Assembly: GCA_031430595.1 (NCBI GenBank)
Contig: JANPBU010000035.1
Location: 372,001-436,000, forward strand
Reading direction: 5' to 3'
Length of the DNA stretch: 64,000 nt
DNA from: JANNBN01 sp031430595
GTDB taxonomy: Bacteria > Actinomycetota > Acidimicrobiia > Acidimicrobiales > JANYDT01
Part shown: piece after piece, positions 58,960 to 64,000 of the stretch
Numbering within the stretch: position 1 is the stretch's first letter
How the letters are laid out: each line of letters opens with the position of its first letter
Position numbers and translations under genes: made by a program
Notes under the pieces: generated by a model
Database searches by the model: none
Seen by the model: the letters and a program-made list of their open reading frames with translations, nothing else
What the model was told of the DNA's origin: nothing

Positions 58960-60093
58960 GTGAGGCACAATCATGAAGTGATTACTGCAGCCGACGACTA
59001 TCCGCTTCATCAAACCAGCCGTCCGTTTCGCGACCCTGGTACGAACCGAAATCAGTATGACCGGTTCTTCTTTTGCGGATACCCGATCAACCCCGCAGGG
59101 ACCCCAGCCGACGAGAGTTACTTTGCGGTGGCGTTCGGTCAATACCTTGGCCGCAATATCTGCGATGGCGCGTTCTCAATCATTCACCGTGGTGTGCAAC
59201 ACAGCGTTCGCGGGTCACGGCTGCTTGGCGATGATCGCCTCGACCTCACCGTTGGCCCGTTGAAGATCGAAATACTCGAACCACTTCATCAACTTCGGGT
59301 CACGGTCACCAGCCCGGAAGCGGGCATCGCTGCTGTCCTTACCTTCGACGCCACTGCCGCACCGTTCGAAGAACCCCACTACCACTGGGCACCCGGGAAC
59401 CTCACGGTTTTCGACATTACCCGGCTCACCCAAAACGGTCGATGGTCGGGTTGGATCGAAGTTGCTGGCGAACGAATTGATCTGCACACAGATGACTGGT
59501 GTGGAACACGCGATCGCTCATGGGGTATTCGGCCCATCGGCGAACGCGAGGCGAATATGGCGCCCGACGGACCACCTCCAACATTTTACTGGCTGTGGTC
59601 TCCGCTGACCTTCCCCGACATGAACGTTATGTTCGATGTAAACGAGCACCGCAACGGCCAACGCTGGCACGCCAACACTGCCACTTCGTCACCTCAAAAC
59701 CATGACGCCGCAGCCATTCAACATGGTACCCACACATACGATATCGGATGGAGGCCGAACACCCGCCATGCCGACTCGTTCAACATGCAACTCTTGCTAC
59801 GCGTCCGAACCATCAACATCGAACTCGAAGCCCAAACAACGTTTTACATGCAAGGCATCGGCTACACGCACCCAACCTGGGGCCATGGCTATTTCAAGGG
59901 CCCGAACGAACAAACCCACGATTCGCTTGTACTGGCCGAAGTCGACGAGACCGACCCGACTTTTCAGCATGTACAAATCTTATGCAACGCACGTCGCGAT
60001 GACGGAGTCACAGGACGAGGAATACTAGAGATGCTTATTAGTGGGCCGCACGACCCAAGCGGTCTTGCTACCTACACTGATATGCACCTCTAG
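58960..60093 (+). CDS. DUF7064/DUF7065-type lipocalin-like protein (AttH-related)
   Basis: Protein of about 377 residues. Features include YFAVAFGQYLGRNICDGAFSIIHRG, WSGWIEVAGERIDLHTDDWCGTRDRSWGIRPIGE (the conserved RDRSWG block), and a second beta-rich half ending ISGPHDPSGLATYTDMHL. It matches the DUF7064/7065 family, distant to AttH, often near terpenoid or steroid catabolic genes. No signal peptide. A shorter relative is at 54590-55306. The start is uncertain: GTG 58960 is used; GTG 58978 is equally plausible. Confidence 0.78.
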   Translation: MRHNHEVITAADDYPLHQTSRPFRDPGTNRNQYDRFFFCGYPINPAGTPADESYFAVAFGQYLGRNICDGAFSIIHRGVQHSVRGSRLLGDDRLDLTVGPLKIEILEPLHQLRVTVTSPEAGIAAVLTFDATAAPFEEPHYHWAPGNLTVFDITRLTQNGRWSGWIEVAGERIDLHTDDWCGTRDRSWGIRPIGEREANMAPDGPPPTFYWLWSPLTFPDMNVMFDVNEHRNGQRWHANTATSSPQNHDAAAIQHGTHTYDIGWRPNTRHADSFNMQLLLRVRTINIELEAQTTFYMQGIGYTHPTWGHGYFKGPNEQTHDSLVLAEVDETDPTFQHVQILCNARRDDGVTGRGILEMLISGPHDPSGLATYTDMHL

Positions 60094-60109
60094 GAACGTT
60101 CCGCCCGGG

Positions 60110-61099
60110 CTAGATCAGGCCGAGACCCGCAACCTCGTCGCGCTCAGAAATCAGTTCATCGGTCGTGATCTGAATTCGAGCCTTGGCAAAATCATCGAGA
60201 GCAACGCCCTCTTTGACCGACCACGACGCCCCATCAGACACGATCGGGTAACCGAACACGAGGCCTTCGGGCATTCCGTATTCGCCCTTGCTCACAACTG
60301 CGAGTGACGCAACGTCACCGGCGGCGGTTGGGTTCCAGATGCTGGTAATCGAATCGATTGCTGCATTCGCTGCCGAAGCCGCAGATGACAACCCACGGGC
60401 CTCGATGATCGCCGCACCACGCTTCTGAACGGTTGAAATGAAGTCACCTTCAAGCCACGCGTGATCAGTAACTACTTCGTAAGCAGGCTTACCACCAATG
60501 GTGGCATTTCGCGCATCGGGGTACTGGGTTGCCGAGTGGTTACCCCAGATCGTGACGTGTTTGACCTCGCTTACCGCAACCCCAGCTTTCCTGGCGAGTT
60601 GCGCCTTAGCGCGGTTCTGATCGAGACGGGTCATGGCAAAGAAGCGGTCGGCCGGAACATCGGGAGCGTTGCGCTGCGCAATCAAACAGTTCGTGTTGCA
60701 GGGGTTACCCACAATCAGCACACGGATATCGTCGGCAGCATTCGCATTGATCGCCTGACCTTGTGGTTTGAAAATACCGCCATTGGCCGACAACAGATCG
60801 CCACGTTCCATGCCTGCCTTGCGTGGCATGGCCCCAACGAGCAACGCGTACGACGCACCGCTAAATGCCACGTTGGCATCGCTCGACATCTCGATACCGG
60901 CGAGCAATGGAAACGCGCAGTCATCGAGTTCCATAGCAACGCCGTTGAGCGCTTTCATGGCCGGCTCAACTTCAAGCAAACGCAAAATCACTGGCTGATC
61001 AGGGCCGAGCAGGTGGCCAGAGGCAATGCGGAACAGCAGCGAGTAGCCAATTTGTCCGGCAGCACCGGTAACCGTTACATGTTTAGGGGCGTTCGTCAT
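60110..61099 (-). CDS. mdh: Malate dehydrogenase
   Basis: NAD-dependent enzyme of 329 residues for malate/oxaloacetate interconversion in the citric acid cycle. NAD motif VTGAAGQIGYSLLFRIASG, catalytic DLxN-type region LDQNRAKAQLARKAGV, and the active-site His in WGNHSATQYPD are present. This is the dimeric, LDH-distant MDH type seen in actinobacteria. The -10 box TAATCT six bases upstream of ATG 61099 fixes the start. Confidence 0.96.
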   Translation of the reverse strand: MTNAPKHVTVTGAAGQIGYSLLFRIASGHLLGPDQPVILRLLEVEPAMKALNGVAMELDDCAFPLLAGIEMSSDANVAFSGASYALLVGAMPRKAGMERGDLLSANGGIFKPQGQAINANAADDIRVLIVGNPCNTNCLIAQRNAPDVPADRFFAMTRLDQNRAKAQLARKAGVAVSEVKHVTIWGNHSATQYPDARNATIGGKPAYEVVTDHAWLEGDFISTVQKRGAAIIEARGLSSAASAANAAIDSITSIWNPTAAGDVASLAVVSKGEYGMPEGLVFGYPIVSDGASWSVKEGVALDDFAKARIQITTDELISERDEVAGLGLI

Positions 61100-61105
61100 A
61101 CCGAC

Positions 61106-61111
61106 AGATTA
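61106..61111 (-). promoter_or_regulatory. -10 box TAATCT of mdh
   Basis: TAATCT, six bases, ATG 61099. Confidence 0.55.
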
Positions 61112-61131
61112 GGAGAAGCAGCATGACGTCG

Positions 61132-62007
61132 TTAAACAACAACTCGATCGGCCATTTCAAGGTTCTTGAAAATCTCAAGCGTCGCCCCTGAGCGGTTCAT
61201 CGTATAAAAGTGCAAACCGGGTGCCCCAGCGTCAAGAAGTTCCTGCGACAGTTCCGTGGCGGCCTCGATGCCTACCTTGCGAACCTCGTCCGGCCCGCCG
61301 AGTCGCTCGGCCTTTTCGAGGCGCACCATGAGTCGAGCAGGCATCGTCGCCCCCGACATTTGACTCATTTTTGCGATTGATGCCACGTTGATGATCGGCA
61401 TCACCCCCGGAATCACTGGCTTATTCACCCCAAGGTCAGCCAAATCGTTGACCATTGAGAGGTAATGATCGATATCAAAGAAGAACTGGGTCACGGCAAA
61501 ATCCGCTTGTTGCAGTTTTCTGGCCAGGTGCTTACGGTCTGACACCAGATCGGGCGATGCAGGATGCCCTTCCGGATGGGCGGCAATTCCGATTGAAAAA
61601 TCGCCGATTGCTCGGGCGAGCGAAACCAACTCTTCGGCATACCGAAGATCGCCTTCGGGAATACCGAGTTCCTTCGGAGGGTCCCCTCCAAGCGCCAACA
61701 GGTTCTTCAGCCCGGCCTTGGCGTACCTCACAAGGATCTCGGCCAGATCAAGGCGGGTGTGGCCAGCGCACGTCAGGTGCGCCATGGGGGCCATATGAGT
61801 CGTTCGCATGAGACCCACAATGAGGTCATGGGTTCGATCACGAGTTGTACCGCCGGCACCGTACGTGACTGACACAAACGAGGGGTTCAGCTGCTCGAGA
61901 TCGCGCAACGTGTCAATCAGTACTCGTTGGGCCTCGTCACTCTTTGGTGGGAAAAACTCGAACGACATCGTTCGGCCTTCGAGCACCTTTTCGTGAATTT
62001 TTCCCAT
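61132..62007 (-). CDS. metF: Methylenetetrahydrofolate reductase
   Basis: FAD enzyme of 291 residues giving 5-methyl-tetrahydrofolate for methionine synthesis. Start MGKIHEKVLEGRTMSFEFFPPKSDEAQ, then SVTYGAGGTTRDRTHDL, HLTCAGHTR and NLLALGGDPP, and DFAVTQFFFDID, the FAD-binding TIM-barrel motifs. Length 291 matches E. coli MetF (296). It lies 32 bases from mdh with its own -10 box. Confidence 0.96.
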   Translation of the reverse strand: MGKIHEKVLEGRTMSFEFFPPKSDEAQRVLIDTLRDLEQLNPSFVSVTYGAGGTTRDRTHDLIVGLMRTTHMAPMAHLTCAGHTRLDLAEILVRYAKAGLKNLLALGGDPPKELGIPEGDLRYAEELVSLARAIGDFSIGIAAHPEGHPASPDLVSDRKHLARKLQQADFAVTQFFFDIDHYLSMVNDLADLGVNKPVIPGVMPIINVASIAKMSQMSGATMPARLMVRLEKAERLGGPDEVRKVGIEAATELSQELLDAGAPGLHFYTMNRSGATLEIFKNLEMADRVVV

Positions 62008-62013
62008 CCGCCA

Positions 62014-62019
62014 ACGTTA
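62014..62019 (-). promoter_or_regulatory. -10 box TAACGT of metF
   Basis: TAACGT, six bases, ATG 62007. Confidence 0.5.
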
Positions 62020-62041
62020 CTGGCGAATTCGGACGGCGAGG

Positions 62042-62476
62042 TTGCTCTTTGTTTTGCGAACCGCGCGTGTCAAGCAACTTCGAAAAGTTGACATACCCCG
62101 TCCGTATGGTGGACTACAGACCTCGCTACACGATGATTTACTTTCGCTCACGGCTCGACGATTGCTACTTCAGCAGGAAGAACATCGCCTTGTGGCTGAT
62201 GCGATAAACGCTGATTGGAGTTACACCGCGATTGCACGCACGCTTGGCATTAGTCGCCAAGCTGTGACCAAAATGGTTCGCTCACCCACGCTGCGCAGAT
62301 CGGGGGCCGAAGCTATTGTCGCCCGAGAGCAGCGTCAGCAGCTTCGTGAAATCGAACTTACCGAGACTATCGAGGCAGTACTCGGACCACTCGAACAGCG
62401 GCCCTGGTATCGGCGAATGTTCCCCGAGCCGATCAGTGCTGACTCAATCAATGGCGAAAGTGGCGGCGACCGGTAA
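62042..62476 (+). CDS. Small helix-turn-helix protein
   Basis: Protein of up to 144 residues. A sigma/resolvase-like HTH is clear in WSYTAIARTLGISRQAVTKMVRSPTLR (about residues 59-85). A helical C-terminal segment EQRQQLREIELTETIEAVLG follows. It probably binds DNA; the target is unknown. The 5' end is uncertain: TTG 62042 is used and no ATG/GTG precedes the HTH in frame. Its last 29 bases overlap the convergent purH gene. Confidence 0.65.
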   Translation: MLFVLRTARVKQLRKVDIPRPYGGLQTSLHDDLLSLTARRLLLQQEEHRLVADAINADWSYTAIARTLGISRQAVTKMVRSPTLRRSGAEAIVAREQRQQLREIELTETIEAVLGPLEQRPWYRRMFPEPISADSINGESGGDR

Positions 62477-63986
62477 ACACTAACGCCAACCCAAACTCGT
62501 CGGCAGCTGCGATCACTTCATCGTCACGAACCGACCCGCCTGGTTCGATGATGGCCCGTAACCCAGCTTCAGCCAATACGTCAAGACCATCTCGAAACGG
62601 GAAGAACGCATCAGACGCACCCACCGCCCCACGCGAACGGTCACCGGCTTTGGATACCGCAATACGTGCAGCATCCACCCGACTCTGTTGGCCAGCCCCG
62701 ATACCAACAGCTTGGCTTTCGGCACACACCACAATTGCATTCGACGACACATGCGAGCAGAGCCGCCACGCGAACGCAAGATCACGTCGGGTTGCTTCAT
62801 CGGGTTGGGCTTTACTCACCACTGTCCAACCCTCATCGCTCTCACCAACCCGATCGGGCGACTGCATCAATAGGCCCCCATCGATACTGCGAAAGTGTCG
62901 CTTCGACGACGAAGGAGGAAGGGCTTCAAGAACCCGCATCTGCTTTTTTGCCGCCAACACCTCAAGAGCATCGGCTTCGTAACCAGGGGCAATCACTACC
63001 TCGGTGAACACACCAACAAGCAGTTCCGCCGTCTCTGCATCCATTCGACGGTTCAACGCAACCACGCCACCAAACGCAGAAACCGGGTCACCTTCGTGGG
63101 CCCTTCGATACGCCGCAGAAAGCGTTCGGGCCGTCGCAGCACCACACGGATTCGCGTGTTTCATCACTACAGCAGCGGCCTCATGACCCAGATCGTGCAC
63201 CAGCCGCCAAGCTGCATCGGTGTCGAACAGGTTGAGGTAACTCAGTTCTTTGCCCTGATGTTGAATCAACGAGTCAGGCCATCCCTTTTCGCCAACGATT
63301 CGATACCGAGCCCCTATCTGATGGGGGTTTTCTCCATAACGCAACGTTTGGGAAAGGTGCAGGTCAAGCGAGATTGTTGGGGCGATAATCGAAGCAGCTT
63401 CAGTCGTTTCGGTTCCGGTCTCTTCAAGTGCGACCAAACCATCAAACCATGAAGCTATGCGCGCATCGTATGAAGCGGTATGATGAAACGCGGCCTGAGC
63501 TAGTCGCAGTTTTGTACGCGCACTGACATTTCGTAAGGACTGAAGTTCAGCCAGTACAACCTCGTAGTCGACTGGGTCGACAATCACAGCGACAGACGCC
63601 AAGTTTTTGGCCGCCGCCCGAACCATCGTTGGCCCACCAACGTCAATCAGCTCGATACTCGGATTCGACTCGAACGGGTACAGATTGCAAACAACAAGAT
63701 CAATCAGCCCAATATCTCTCGAGGCCAGTTCGGCCAAATGTTCGGGCTTCGACCGGTCAGCAAGAATCGCCCCGTGAATCGTTGGATGCAGGGTTTTAAC
63801 CCGCCCGTCGAGCATTTCGGGGGCACCCGTGACCTCATCAACCGAACGGTGCGGGATTCCGGCAGCCGCAAGCGCAGCGGACGTGCCACCGCTCGAGATC
63901 AGTTCGATCCCCAAATTGGCCAAACCCTGAGCAAACGGAACTAAGCCGGATTTATCCCATACTGACAACAACGCTCGAACAAGCAC
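62448..63986 (-). CDS. purH: Bifunctional AICAR transformylase / IMP cyclohydrolase
   Basis: PurH carries out the last two steps of IMP synthesis. The N-terminal IMP cyclohydrolase begins VRALLSVWDKSGLVPFAQGL and has DEVTGAPEMLDGRVKTLHPTIHGAIL; the transformylase half has SYLNLFDTDAAWRLV, KHANPCGAATA and DAFFPFRDGLDVLAEAGLRAIIEPGGSVRD. Length 512 fits the family (about 520). The GTG at 63986 is the first start in the window; the frame stays open to the right edge, so a longer N-terminus is possible. Confidence 0.95.
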   Translation of the reverse strand: MLVRALLSVWDKSGLVPFAQGLANLGIELISSGGTSAALAAAGIPHRSVDEVTGAPEMLDGRVKTLHPTIHGAILADRSKPEHLAELASRDIGLIDLVVCNLYPFESNPSIELIDVGGPTMVRAAAKNLASVAVIVDPVDYEVVLAELQSLRNVSARTKLRLAQAAFHHTASYDARIASWFDGLVALEETGTETTEAASIIAPTISLDLHLSQTLRYGENPHQIGARYRIVGEKGWPDSLIQHQGKELSYLNLFDTDAAWRLVHDLGHEAAAVVMKHANPCGAATARTLSAAYRRAHEGDPVSAFGGVVALNRRMDAETAELLVGVFTEVVIAPGYEADALEVLAAKKQMRVLEALPPSSSKRHFRSIDGGLLMQSPDRVGESDEGWTVVSKAQPDEATRRDLAFAWRLCSHVSSNAIVVCAESQAVGIGAGQQSRVDAARIAVSKAGDRSRGAVGASDAFFPFRDGLDVLAEAGLRAIIEPGGSVRDDEVIAAADEFGLALVFTGRRHFRH

Positions 63987-64000
63987 GCCGAAACCGTAAT

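Overview
The window looks like a chromosomal segment of an actinobacterium. The markers are a four-cysteine WhiB-type Fe-S regulator, a DUF2342 zinc-metalloprotease-like protein, a YlbL-type PDZ/Lon-like protease, a TIGR03086-type protein and a SdhC-A-B operon of the fused-cytochrome type. Together with moderate G+C and MreB in a non-spore-former setting, an Acidimicrobiia-like (Ilumatobacter or freshwater/marine) origin is my best guess. That placement is inference; no rRNA is present. Genes are tightly packed. Many convergent pairs overlap at their 3' ends, and many transcription units seem leaderless: a TANNNT -10 box lies exactly six bases before the start codon of 14 genes.

Layout. 1-8 kb: PDZ/Lon-like protease (runs off the left edge), HEAT-repeat protein, a moaE-small membrane protein-mreB operon, a divergent SDR/DUF2342 pair, and an MFS transporter. 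7.6-11.1 kb: whiB, a terminator, then tatA, a small unknown, ppk1 and a SixA-like phosphatase on the minus strand. 11.5-16 kb: a xylose-type ABC importer (XylF/G/H-like) followed by a LOG-family protein. 16-23.6 kb: a VWA protein and a MoxR-like AAA ATPase flanking a malEFG-type ABC importer without an ATPase gene. 23.6-31.5 kb: a Uma2 protein, nitroreductase, carotenoid oxygenase, GH2 glycosidase, rhodanese, O-antigen-ligase-like protein and a DinB-type protein. 31.6-35.2 kb: sdhCAB. 35.3-40.4 kb: an exported Lys/Glu-tailed protein, an SDR with a Cys4 zinc motif, GNAT, a zinc-ribbon protein, an XRE regulator and gmd.

40.4-52.7 kb is a catabolic zone. It holds HpaD-like extradiol dioxygenase, FAH-family hydrolase and aldehyde dehydrogenase (homoprotocatechuate-type meta-cleavage logic), acetoacetate-decarboxylase-like protein plus P450, a class I amidotransferase, a second Uma2 copy, azoreductase with an HxlR regulator, and a class III CoA transferase. 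An unusual 55-bp-periodic cluster of direct and inverted repeats sits at 43.75-43.98 kb. 52.8-60 kb: a glutamate-receptor-like ion channel, a GDT1-type cation exporter, two DUF7064-like proteins, a PemK-type toxin-antitoxin pair, an orphan Flp-type pilin, and a divergent high-G+C LuxR regulator preceded by a perfect 30-bp palindrome. 60-64 kb: housekeeping mdh, metF, a small HTH protein and purH.

Most worth following up: the glutamate-receptor-like channel with a non-canonical filter, the 30-bp palindrome with its ATPase-less LuxR regulator beside a pilin gene, the repeat cluster at 43.75 kb, the leaderless -10 pattern, and a hairpin that encloses the start codon of the PDZ protease.
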